A DNA stretch of 64,000 bases, taken from positions 558,001 through 622,000 of the forward strand of contig AP025283.1 of assembly GCA_024347235.1 (NCBI GenBank), given 5' to 3'. The position numbers and the translations under genes were made by a program. Positions within the stretch are counted from its first letter, which is position 1. Every line of letters begins with the position of its first letter. Positions 53,887 to 62,034 of this stretch are shown one piece after another. Under the pieces are notes generated by a model, which saw nothing but the letters and a program-made list of their open reading frames with translations, made no database searches and was not told where the DNA came from. The DNA is from Aliamphritea spongicola. Lineage in GTDB: Bacteria; Pseudomonadota; Gammaproteobacteria; Pseudomonadales; Balneatricaceae.

Positions 53887-53888
53887 AC

Positions 53889-54775
53889 ATGGAATTTCGT
53901 TTTGTAACCGGCAAGTTGGGGACAGGTAAAACACTGGTGGCGGTGGGCCATGCGGCAGTGTGCCTGAAGAAGAAAAAGATGGTCGCCACCAATGTCGACC
54001 TGTACCCGGAAAACTTCTCTGACAAGTACAACAAAGATACCCGGATCTACCGCTTACCAGACCACCCAACACCGGAAGATCTGGAAATGCTTCCCTGGGG
54101 AATCCTACCCTCGTACTCAGCCCGGACGGCTCCTATCGCCCTGGTCCTGATTACGATGAAAACCAGAACTCACTGCTGCTGTTAGATGAACTCGCGCAGT
54201 TCCTGAACACTCGTAACTTCGCCAGTAAAGACCGCACCCGGATGATTCAGTTCCTGGTCCTACTCCGTAAGAAAGGCTGGGATGCATGGTTCATTGTCCA
54301 ACATATCGACATGGTGGATAAGCAGATTCGGGAAGGACTGGCACAGGAAACAGGCTACTGCAGAGACATGTCACGCATCCCGATCCCTATTATTGGTGGT
54401 CTGTTCCGGCGCATTACCGGTAAAGCGCTGACCTTCCCTAAGATACACCGGGTTACCTTCAGGGATGGCTATTCCACAGACGGCTTAGTACTGGAAGTGC
54501 GCAACTACTCCGCCAGCGCTGTGAAGATGATCTACAACACAGCTCAAACACTGAGCCCTGATTACTCACCCACCTGGGCTATCAACCACCATGAGAACGC
54601 CGGGCTGCATTGCCTGTTAACCCCATGGCATTTAGCCGGTTATAAGCTGCCGCTCAAAGCCTCTCTGCTGAAGCGGTTAGAGCGGGCATTAATCACACTG
54701 TTATTTGAGATCGCGTTCTGCGTGATCACTGTATTCCCATCTCTGCGCCGTTACTTCATCGAGCCACCTGTATGA
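53889..54775 (+). CDS. zot: Zot-domain phage assembly ATPase (pI-like)
   Basis: Inner-membrane ATPase needed to extrude filamentous phage. Walker A GKLGTGKT at residues 8-15. After restoring a lost base near 54106, Walker B is SLLLLDELAQFLNTR. QFLVLLRKKGWDAWFIVQHIDMVDKQIR is typical of the Zot family. The C-terminal part has a membrane-type segment (LITLLFEIAFCVITVF). About 296 residues. It overlaps the next small open frame by four bases. Confidence 0.88.
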
Positions 54776-54936
54776 GGCAGCGAAAGCCTGTGGATGAGGC
54801 GTTATTGAGGTATCAGCAATCGACTGCGCAGCTGCCGCAAAGTAGCTCTACAGTCTGTTACACGACCTGTGGGCTGGACGATGGGTGCGCAGCATCCCTG
54901 AGGACAGCACGCGGGGCGCGGAAACGGCCTGTGTAG
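54772..54936 (+). CDS. Small open reading frame after zot
   Basis: 54 residues, MRQRKPVDEALLRYQQ onwards, with two cysteines (CYTTCGLDDGC). Coupled to zot (ATGA). Not recognised. The DNA here also contains GC-rich inverted stretches, so it may instead be part of a replication origin. Confidence 0.35.
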   Translation: MRQRKPVDEALLRYQQSTAQLPQSSSTVCYTTCGLDDGCAASLRTARGARKRPV

Positions 54937-55006
54937 CACGTTTGATAAAACTAACCAACATTCCCGATACAACCTAAAACAACTCGATACACATTAGGGG
55001 CATCTA

Positions 55007-56263
55007 ATGAGCAAACAACATTTTCAGCGTTTTGATCAGAATTTTGAAGAAGCTACCCATGGTCGCCAATTTATCGACTCACCGGGTCACATTGATATGA
55101 CATCCATGAACATTTTGTACAGTTCAGTGGATACCGTTCGCCAGTTGTACAAGCTGAGACTAAAAGAAGCCCTCATTGAAGACATGCAGCAGGCCCTGGA
55201 AGGGATACCAGGCGGCAAGGTTGTCTATACTTTTGCCGGGTACCAATGGATGCTGAGACGGGGTGGTGCATCGGGGTATCAGTTTAGCCTGCAAAACGCG
55301 GAATTGGGCTTAGTGCTCCTGCTAAAAAGTCGGTACGCCAAGTTAGAAGCATCTGGTACCCATCTCAAGATTGAAGTCTCACCGAAGATGATCTTTGATA
55401 ATACGGCTGAAGACCTGCAGATCGTGCTGAATAGCTATGCGGATATGGTCTCTGTGGACAGTTTATATAGCCCTGCAGGTGTCGCCATCCACTTAGCGTG
55501 TGACTATCAGGGCTGGGAACCTCCAAAACACTTCGTAGAGAAGATCACCTGCAGGTCGCGTAGAGTATCAGACCGCTCTGGCATCAGCGAGTTGAAACTA
55601 GACACTGATATCTGCACGGTTTACGGCCACGGCCAGTCCTACCTGTTTGGCGCTGCTTCAACGCTCCAGTTCGCCCTATATAACAAAAGCAAAGAAGCCC
55701 ATTACTCGGACAAGCTCGACTACTTCAAAGACCGCTGGAACAGTAAAACCAGTGACTTTCTACAACCCTTGTACAACCCGGAAGAAACCGTCTGGCGGGC
55801 AGAAGTACGCTTCTCACACTCAGTAATCCACCAGTTCGCACTGGCAAACCAAACCACCATCAACACATATGCAGACGTCATTAAGCATCTGGGTGGCCTA
55901 TGGACCTACGGCCTGAACAACTTCCGCTATGACTATAACTCCCGCTTTATCCATCCTGTTTGGACAGTATTTATGACTGAAGCTGGCTTTGATCAGTTCG
56001 AAACAGGCTTTGAGTATCGCAGAGAATATAAAAAGCCAGGTGTTGGCAATGAACGAAATGTCACCATCGCCCTGGGTAATCTGCTATCAATCTATGCTCG
56101 CAGAAAATTCCCTGCTCACTATGCCCTGAAGTGCATCAAACGTAGTGGCTTATATATTGATTTGATTGGATATCTACGAAGCAAAGGGTTGGATCGAGAG
56201 GATCTCATGCAGTACATTGAGGAGAGTTTGATACAGAGGCGTTTAGCGTCTAAGGCTGCTTAA
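55007..56263 (+). CDS. Filamentous phage replication initiator
   Basis: 418 residues. The region LQFALYNKSKEAHYSDKLDYFKDRW and ETVWRAEVRFSHSVI resembles Rep_trans/RstA-type phage and plasmid rolling-circle initiators (a nickase that starts rolling-circle synthesis). Intact frame, good start (ATTAGGGGCATCT leader). It lies after zot, so in the circular phage genome it would lead back to the small early genes. Confidence 0.72.
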   Translation: MSKQHFQRFDQNFEEATHGRQFIDSPGHIDMTSMNILYSSVDTVRQLYKLRLKEALIEDMQQALEGIPGGKVVYTFAGYQWMLRRGGASGYQFSLQNAELGLVLLLKSRYAKLEASGTHLKIEVSPKMIFDNTAEDLQIVLNSYADMVSVDSLYSPAGVAIHLACDYQGWEPPKHFVEKITCRSRRVSDRSGISELKLDTDICTVYGHGQSYLFGAASTLQFALYNKSKEAHYSDKLDYFKDRWNSKTSDFLQPLYNPEETVWRAEVRFSHSVIHQFALANQTTINTYADVIKHLGGLWTYGLNNFRYDYNSRFIHPVWTVFMTEAGFDQFETGFEYRREYKKPGVGNERNVTIALGNLLSIYARRKFPAHYALKCIKRSGLYIDLIGYLRSKGLDREDLMQYIEESLIQRRLASKAA

Positions 56264-56275
56264 AAGGAATTATTT

Positions 56276-56896
56276 ATGGTGCAAACACAGGTCTTGTCTG
56301 TCCGAGATCCTCGCTGGTCGAATGAAGAAAGAAAAACGATAGATTGTTTCATTACTACGAACACCCTCAAAGAAGAAGTCCCTTTTACGGCATCACCTTA
56401 TGATTCTGAGCTCCATGGAAGGGACGTTTTTATCGTTGTATGAATGAAGAATTTGGTCCGATTGCTGAATCTAATAAGGTGGTTGAAGTGGAGGGGGAAC
56501 CACCGGAGCTGCCTGAAAAATACATTACATTACAGCGATTCATTGAGTTTGCGAATAATGAGAATGCTAGTAAGTCACCAAGAGCGATTACTATGGTTTG
56601 GGGGCATTCTTAGAAGAAGAGTTAATTAACAAATTAAAAGTATGGTATGAAGCTAATCCTGATGTTAATCCCCTAAACGTTATATTTTTGAGCAAGTGAT
56701 TGATAATGCTCAGCGAAAGGGAGTTATTAGCTCTACCGAACAAGCGAAATACCATGCTATCAGAGAGATCAGAAATAGGGCTGCTCATGATTGGGATTTC
56801 TCGATAGAGTCAGAAGGGGTCAAAAAACATTTGCTGTTCTTGTATGAGTCAGATCATAGCTCGACGTCTCAATACATAGAGGATTTAGGTTTTTAA
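56276..56896 (+). CDS. Accessory protein with HEPN-like C-terminus
   Basis: About 208 residues. The N-terminal part (VRDPRWSNEERKTIDCFI) is unrecognised. The C-terminal helical domain ends with KYHAIREIRNRAAHDWDFS, which has the R-x4-H pattern of HEPN ribonuclease domains. Three lost bases (near 56428, 56602, 56672) split it. Located 12 bases after rep and just inside attR, a typical site for accessory (moron) genes. Toxin or defence function is inferred only. Confidence 0.6.
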
Positions 56897-56979
56897 TTTC
56901 AATGATTTATGCAGGGTCTTGTGGCTTTCTCGTGATGAAGTTAATCGATAGTTGATTCGATTATTAGTAATGTACAGGC

Positions 56980-57010
56980 AAAAACCACCTATCGTGTGGA
57001 CGATAAGTGG
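56980..57010 (-). terminator. Element-borne terminator for ssrA
   Basis: On the minus strand: stem CCACTTATCG / CGATAGGTGG (one U-G pair), loop TCCACA, then five T. Read on the plus strand the stem has a C-A mismatch and no T run, so it is built for ssrA transcription. It replaces the original terminator now at 41911. Confidence 0.82.
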
Positions 57011-57021
57011 TCATTTTCAAG

Positions 57022-57050
57022 TTAGATATCTGTAACTCTTTGATATCTAA
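57022..57050. repeat. 9-bp inverted repeat inside attR end
   Basis: Arms TTAGATATC (57022-57030) and GATATCTAA (57042-57050), perfect. Six bases inside attR; candidate recombinase or excisionase binding site, mirror in position to the repeat at 42011. Confidence 0.55.
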
Positions 57051-57055
57051 GCAGT

Positions 57056-57085
57056 ATTTGGTGGAGGTGGCGGGTTTCGAACCCG
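57056..57085. repeat. attR: 3' end of the intact ssrA gene
   Basis: Identical to attL at 41954-41983 over 30 bases. Contains the tmRNA acceptor end and T-arm, continuous with the rest of ssrA. Confidence 0.93.
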
Positions 57086-57414
57086 CGTCCGCCAATCCTC
57101 TGCCTTCAGATCTACATGTTTAGACGCTTCTATTGGGTTAACCCATCACGGCCCGAAGGTCAGGGCGTTTAGGGCGAGCCTCTTTAGTTTTAACCGTTCA
57201 GCTTGAGACAAAGCATCCGGGCGATTCTATCTCAAATGACACTGCAAAATCTTAAGTTATAGACACCTTAAGCGCAGCGCTAGCGGGCTTATGCCGCTAG
57301 AGCGTAGTTATCGTCGTTTGCAACTATAACAATGTAGTAAGGGATTTACGTGATTCACTACACTCACGACATGCACCAAAGGGTTCGCAATCAGCGTCGA
57401 AGCCAAGTCACCCC
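57059..57414 (-). ncRNA. ssrA: Transfer-messenger RNA (tmRNA)
   Basis: About 356 nt. The minus strand starts GGGGTGACTTGGCTTCGAC, has the resume codon and tag reading frame at 57321-57289 (ANDDNYALAA, then TAA), and ends with the T-arm GGGTTCGAAACCC and CCACCTCCACCA. It rescues stalled ribosomes with SmpB. The 5' end shows GGGG, while pairing with the 3' end calls for five G, so one G was probably lost here too. The 3' end is the attachment site of the element. Confidence 0.96.
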
Positions 57415-57425
57415 GGGGTGGGCTC

Positions 57426-57455
57426 ATTATAATGATTTTTTCCAAGAAGCAGCAA
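57426..57455 (-). promoter_or_regulatory. Sigma-70 promoter of ssrA
   Basis: On the minus strand TTGCTG (57455-57450) and TATAAT (57431-57426) are separated by 18 bases. The tmRNA 5' end follows 11 bases after the -10 hexamer. Confidence 0.75.
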
Positions 57456-57491
57456 TAAGTTACTGAGCAGAGAAAATTTTATTGAGGCATT

Positions 57492-57515
57492 AAAAAGAGC
57501 CGTGTGGCTCTTTTT
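57492..57515 (-). terminator. Terminator of smpB
   Basis: Perfect stem AAAAAGAGCC / GGCTCTTTTT with a four-base loop, 17 bases after the smpB stop; T run on the smpB strand. Confidence 0.85.
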
Positions 57516-57532
57516 ATGTGTTGTAGCTCGTT

Positions 57533-58002
57533 TTAGCGTGCAGCCATCAGGCGCTGCTTCTGGCGATCCCAGTCACGGTTCTTTTCTGTATCCCGTTTGT
57601 CGTGGAGCTTTTACCACGGGCCAGTGCGACCTCACATTTAACCTTGTTGTTCTTCCAGTACAGGCCCAGTGCAACGCAGGTGTAGCCTTTGGCCTGGGTG
57701 GCAGCAAACAGCTTTGAAATCTGTCTGGCGTGCATCAGAAGTTTCCGCGGTCGCGTCGGATCTGCGATTACGTGAGTACAGGCCGTTTTTAACGGAGTGA
57801 AATGAGCACCGATCAGCCAGGCTTCACCTTTGTCAAAAATAACATAGGATTCAACCAGTTGTGCGCGTCCGTCGCGAAGGCTTTTACTTCCCATCCTGTT
57901 AATGCCAGGCCTGCCTCGATTTTTCATCAATATGATATTCGTGACGGGCTTTTTGTTTTGGCAGATGGTATTGCCGCTGGGTTTTGATTTCTTCTTTGCC
58001 AT
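57533..58002 (-). CDS. smpB: tmRNA-binding protein SmpB
   Basis: Partner of tmRNA in trans-translation. Starts MAKKKSKPSGNTICQNKKA and contains SLRDGRAQLVESYVIFDKGEAWL, HVIADPTRPRKLLMHARQI and GLYWKNNKVKCEVALARGKK. After repair it ends RLMAAR, giving about 158 residues. Several lost bases (near 57940, 57920 and 57610-57560) scramble both ends. Lies upstream of ssrA on the same strand, the usual order. Confidence 0.93.
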
Positions 58003-58193
58003 GGAGCGCGATTATATAGGGGTATGTGGGAAAAGCAATCTGGCGAAGTGGTGCTGCGGATCAGCTTTCGTGGTGAAAGTGTGGTTAAAGTTGTAATTAC
58101 GGAGCGAACCTCAGAAAATAGCGTCCCCTGTTTCAATTACTCTGTGTGTGGGATGCTTTAAGTGTAGCCATACAGAGGGTATTCGGAGAGATA

Positions 58194-58625
58194 ATGACAA
58201 AGGTAGACCGTAGCGCTTTGGTTCTGCACACTGCTGAGCAGATGTTTGATCTGGTGAATGATGTAGCGGGTTATCCGGAGTTTTTGCCCTGGTGTACTGG
58301 CACAACCATTCATGAGGCGACTGATGATGTGATGCAAGCCAGTTTGCATGTGGCGAAAGCCGGTCTTAAATACAGTTTTACGACCAGAAACGAGCTACAG
58401 CGCCCCGGTGAAATACGTATATCACTGGTTGAAGGCCCTTTCTCGAAACTGGCAGGTGTGTGGGTATTTACTCCACTGAGCGATGAAGCGTGTAAAGTCA
58501 GTCTGAATCTTGAGTTTGATTTTTCCGGTAAGCTGGCCAGTATGGCGATGAGTAAGGTGTTTAACCAGATGGCGGCAACCATGGTTGATGCGTTTGTCAG
58601 CCGTGCCGATCAGGTTTATGTTTAA
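58194..58625 (+). CDS. ratA: Ribosome association toxin-type START protein RatA
   Basis: 143 residues of the polyketide cyclase/START-like family: MTKVDRSALVLHTAEQMFDLVNDVAGYPEFLPWC is the RatA/YfjG signature. Intact, with GGAGAGA before the start. Divergent from smpB as in E. coli, where it binds the 50S subunit; a role with coenzyme Q (Coq10-like) is also discussed. Followed by ratB. Confidence 0.9.
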   Translation: MTKVDRSALVLHTAEQMFDLVNDVAGYPEFLPWCTGTTIHEATDDVMQASLHVAKAGLKYSFTTRNELQRPGEIRISLVEGPFSKLAGVWVFTPLSDEACKVSLNLEFDFSGKLASMAMSKVFNQMAATMVDAFVSRADQVYV

Positions 58626-58670
58626 TTTATTGCTGCGTTGTGCAGCATCAGGTATCAGGTTTTAAGCGGT

Positions 58671-58970
58671 ATGATCAGTGTAGAAGTGGCATATGCCTTA
58701 CCCCATGAGCAGAAGATTGTCAGCTTACAGGTACAGGATGACTGTTCCGCGTATGAAGCGGTGGTGCAGTCACGGATTGTAGAGATGTACCCTCAAATCG
58801 ATATCGATAATGATCCGATGGGAATTTTTGGTAAGTCGATCCGTAATCCGAAGGATGTCATTCTGAAAGAAGGGCAGCGGGTAGAGATTTACCGGCCGCT
58901 GATTGCTGATCCTAAAGAAGCACGGGCGAAGCGGGCAGCAAAGGCTAAGGCAGAACAAGAAGCGGAATAA
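58671..58970 (+). CDS. ratB: RnfH/RatB-family ubiquitin-fold protein
   Basis: 99 residues: MISVEVAYALPHEQKIVSLQV, then GIFGKSIRNPKDVILKEGQRVEIYRPLIADPKEARAKRAA, the standard RnfH family end. Intact. 45 bases after ratA. Function poorly known in the family. Confidence 0.9.
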   Translation: MISVEVAYALPHEQKIVSLQVQDDCSAYEAVVQSRIVEMYPQIDIDNDPMGIFGKSIRNPKDVILKEGQRVEIYRPLIADPKEARAKRAAKAKAEQEAE

Positions 58971-58993
58971 GTCTGCATCAGTAATGATCCACA

Positions 58994-59025
58994 AAAAGCC
59001 AGCATTGTTTCCAGTGCTGGCTTTT
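58994..59025. terminator. Bidirectional terminator ratB/bamE
   Basis: Stem AAAAGCCAGCA / TGCTGGCTTTT, perfect 11 bp with a ten-base loop, between convergent genes. Confidence 0.9.
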
Positions 59026-59042
59026 GATGAAACGGGTCAGAC

Positions 59043-59390
59043 TTACTGTGTGGCTTGTTTATCGCCGCCGGGCCTGAAGTTGCCGGCCAGACCTTTCAGG
59101 GTGCCGGTTTCTTTATCGAACTCCAGGGTCAGACGTTCGTTAGTGACAGAGCCGTCCGGATGCTTGTTGTTGTAAATGTAGTCCCAGCGGTATTTGTTAA
59201 ACGGGTCTGTCAGAAGCGGCGTACCCATTACGTAACGTACCTGATTAATGGTCATGCCCGGGCGAAGCTGATCAACCATTTCCTGAGTGACGATGTTACC
59301 CTGAGGGATATCAATCTTGTAAACACCGGGAAATTCAGCGCAGCCGCTAAGGAAAATTGCGGTCAGAAGAGCAATATATAGTTTTTGCAT
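59043..59390 (-). CDS. bamE: Outer-membrane assembly lipoprotein BamE (SmpA)
   Basis: 115 residues. Signal peptide with lipobox LSGC (lipidated Cys near residue 17), then FPGVYKIDIPQGNIV, LRPGMTINQVRYVMGTPLL and DPFNKYRWDYIY, diagnostic of BamE. Part of the Bam complex that inserts beta-barrel proteins. I chose the start at 59390 (MQKLYIALL), since the in-frame extension upstream has no signal-peptide role. Divergent from fur, a conserved arrangement. Confidence 0.95.
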   Translation of the reverse strand: MQKLYIALLTAIFLSGCAEFPGVYKIDIPQGNIVTQEMVDQLRPGMTINQVRYVMGTPLLTDPFNKYRWDYIYNNKHPDGSVTNERLTLEFDKETGTLKGLAGNFRPGGDKQATQ

Positions 59391-59540
59391 AGGTAAATGA
59401 CTTCCACTTTCGGGCATAAAATCAGATAATCAGTCTAGAACTTCTGAATGAGTTCAGTTGTTGTTATGAGACTGGGCTTATTCAAAAGTTCGGAAAAATA
59501 AGTCTATCATCCGTTGCGGTCAACATCATAGAGAAAGATT

Positions 59541-59962
59541 ATGTCACTTGAAAATCAAGAATTAAGAAAAGCAGGTCTGAAAGTTACTCTGCCCCGGATT
59601 AAAATTTATCAGATCCTTGAGAAAGCGGGTGAAAGCGATCATTTCAGTGCGGAAGATATCTACAAAATTCTGTTGGATCAGAGTGAAGATGTCGGTCTGG
59701 CAACCGTTTACCGGGTACTTACGCAGTTTGAAGCGGCCGGGTTGGTAAGCCGTCACCATTTTGAAGGTGGCCATTCAGTGTTCGAGTTGACCAAAGATGA
59801 GCAGCATGACCACATTGTTTGTGTAAAAGTGGAATGATTAAAGAGTTTACCGATCCACGGTTAAATGAATTGCTAGACGAAATTGCCGAAAGTATGGGGT
59901 TCACTATTACCGACCGGACAGTTTATCTTTATGGTGTTCATAAGGATGCTAAAGATAAGTAA
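59541..59962 (+). CDS. fur: Ferric uptake regulator Fur
   Basis: Iron-dependent repressor of about 140 residues. LRKAGLKVTLPRIKIYQIL and VGLATVYRVLTQFEAAGLV form the winged helix. HFEGGHSVFEL and HDHIVC carry metal ligands. One base is lost near 59830, exactly at the second cysteine of the CxxC pair. Repaired, it continues GMIKEFTDPRLNELLDEIAE. Likely regulates the siderophore genes at 33-41 kb. Confidence 0.94.
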
Positions 59963-59976
59963 ATCTTATCCACTTT

Positions 59977-60005
59977 AAAAAAACCGGCTGATTGCCGGTT
60001 TTTTT
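59977..60005. terminator. Bidirectional terminator fur/recN
   Basis: Stem AACCGGC / GCCGGTT around TGATT, with seven A before and seven T after counting the arms; between convergent fur and recN. Confidence 0.9.
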
Positions 60006-60021
60006 GTATCTGTGCGGGGCT

Positions 60022-61695
60022 TCAGTGCGGGCGCTGAACGCCGAGCATTTCCCTTGCATGCTCGCGGGAAGTATTGGTTACATCGATTCCTCCCAGCATA
60101 CGGGCAACCTCTTCGATGCGTTCGTCGGAACTAAGCGTGTTGATCTGCGTATGGGTGTGTTTTTACCGGCCCGTTTGCTGACAAACAGATGCTGATGCCC
60201 CTGAGAAGCAACCTGCGGCTGGTGTGTTACACACAGTACCTGGCTGTGACCCCAAGTTGACGTAACAGCCGGCCAACAACTTCTGCGATAGCGCCGCCGA
60301 TACCTACATCCACTTCATCAAATATCAGCGACGGTGTGCTGGAGGATTTTGCGGTAATCACCTGAATGGCCAGGCTGATACGGGAAAGTTCACCACCAGA
60401 TGCAATTTTGTGCAGTGAGCGTGCCGGTTGGCCCTTGTTGGTTGAAATCAGAAATTCAATTTCTTCCAGCCCGTTAGGGTTCGGTTGTCCGCTTTCATAA
60501 GCTGTGAGCTGAACATCGAGGTTGGCAGCAGGCATTCCCAGATCATGCAGTTGCTGGTTGACCTGCTTGGCCAGTTTCTTCGCTGTGCGTGCGCGGATAT
60601 CGCTGAGACGCTGGGCCAGCTGTAAAAAGTCCTGATAGGCTGTGCCGACCTGTTCAGCCAGCGCATCCAGTTCCTGATCAGACATGGACAGGTCTGCCAG
60701 TTCCTGTTGCTGAGCAGCCAGGTGTTCGGTCAGTTCTTCCGGTGCGATACGGTGTTTGCGGGCCAGGTCAAAGAGTTTGCTAAGGCGTTCTTCAACGATT
60801 TGTTGGCGTTCAGGGTTAAGTTCGACACGGCCCAGATACTGATTCATTTCCTGACTGGCTTCTTCAATCTGAATCTGGGCGTTGGTCAGCATTTCCATGG
60901 TCTGCCGAATGGAAGGGGACTGAGCCTTCATGTTGCTGAGCAGGTGCTGACACTGGTTCAGTAAACTCAGGCAGTTGCCGCTATCGCTGTCCTGGGTGAT
61001 CTGGAGTATGTGCTGGCCGGTCTGAATAATTTCGCCGGCGTTAGCCAGGGTTTGCTGTTCTTTTACCAGCGATTCGAATTCGCCTTCCTCAATTTGCAGG
61101 GTTTCCAGTTCTTCAACCTGATAGCTGAGCAACTGTACCCGGGCGGCTTGCTCTTCGTTTTGCTGGGATAAGGTTTTGTGTTTCTGGTCCAGTACGCGCC
61201 ATTTTTATGTTGCTGCCGGACTTGCTGTACCAGCCGGGCTTCTCCTGAAAATGCATCAAGCAGGTGCCTGTGATGGTCCTTTTTCAGCAACCGCTGATGT
61301 TCGTGCTGGCCGTGGATTTCAATTAAATATTCGCCCAGCTGGCGTACTTTGGCTATCGGACAGGCAGTACCGTTTATATAGCAGCGTGAGCGGCCTTCAG
61401 CGGTAACGACCCGGCGCAGGATGCACTGGTCATCCTGATTGAGTTCTTCGGTTATCAGCCAGTCCCGCGCAGCCGGAATATTGCTGATGTCGAAATCAGC
61501 AGTGATTTCTGCCCGTTCAGCACCGTTGCGGACGGTACCGCTGTCGGCACGGTTACCCAGTGCCAGCCCCAGTGCATCCAGCATGATTGATTTACCGGCA
61601 CCTGTTTCACCACTAACGACGGTCATGCCGTTGTGCAGTTCTAAATCAAGTTGTTCAACAATTGCGTAATTACGAATATTTAACTGTGTCAGCAT
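60022..61695 (-). CDS. recN: DNA repair protein RecN
   Basis: SMC-like ATPase for double-strand-break repair, about 558 residues. MLTQLNIRNYAIVEQLDLEL and Walker A GETGAGKS (near residue 30). Central coiled coil. The C-terminal signature is HKIASGGELSRISLAIQ and Walker B SLIFDEVDVGIGG. After repair the end reads LCVTHQPQVA and SREHAREMLGVQRPH. Lost bases near 61200, 61130, 60250 and 60150 split it. Two LexA boxes precede it. Confidence 0.93.
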
Positions 61696-61786
61696 CTGTC
61701 TGGCCTCGGTCAAAGGTAACGCTATCTTTACGTACTGCTGTGTTTAATCAGGTGCCGCTGCTGTCGGCAAACTTAAGGGATGAATA

Positions 61787-61819
61787 CTGTTTTACTGTAC
61801 AGGCTGTGTTTTTGTACAG
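61787..61819. promoter_or_regulatory. Tandem LexA boxes upstream of recN
   Basis: CTGTTTTACTGTACAG (61787-61802) and CTGTGTTTTTGTACAG (61804-61819), both matching CTGT-N8-ACAG, one base apart and about 90-125 bases before recN. They imply SOS induction. E. coli recN also has several LexA sites. Confidence 0.85.
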
Positions 61820-61897
61820 TGTTTTTGTATTTTATAAGCCATTCATGTTTTCAGCGCAATATATTTTCGAAATTAGGGCTAAAAATACGTTTTTAAA

Positions 61898-61925
61898 CTT
61901 GAATCCCGGCTGTACAGCCCCATAT
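61898..61925 (+). promoter_or_regulatory. Sigma-32 heat-shock promoter of grpE
   Basis: CTTGAA (61898-61903), 14-base spacer, CCCCATAT (61918-61925), a near-perfect match to the RpoH consensus. About 110 bases before grpE. Confidence 0.87.
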
Positions 61926-62034
61926 ATGTCAGCAACGCGATTTACCCCTGCAATTCAGATTGTCAGGCGTAAAGATTTCTTTTGTGAAGCAACGGCCAGA
62001 TATACGTTGCAGGCAGAAATACTTGGAGATTCAG

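Larger units (their letters stand above)
41954..57085. mobile_element. Integrative element with filamentous prophage, inserted in ssrA
   Basis: A 15.1-kb element between two identical 30-bp repeats that contain the 3' end of ssrA. It carries a tyrosine recombinase near the left end. The AT-rich minus-strand half (42.3-49.3 kb) holds accessory genes. The right half (49.4-56.3 kb) is an inovirus-type prophage. ssrA is one of the best-known integration sites of tyrosine recombinases. The 3' end of ssrA is kept intact. Whether the whole unit moves as one, or is a filamentous phage next to a second element, is not settled by the sequence. Confidence 0.88.

Noticed and set aside
57056..57085. ssrA inactivated by the insertion
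   Set aside because: The tmRNA is complete: promoter, tag frame, T-arm and acceptor end are all present on one side.
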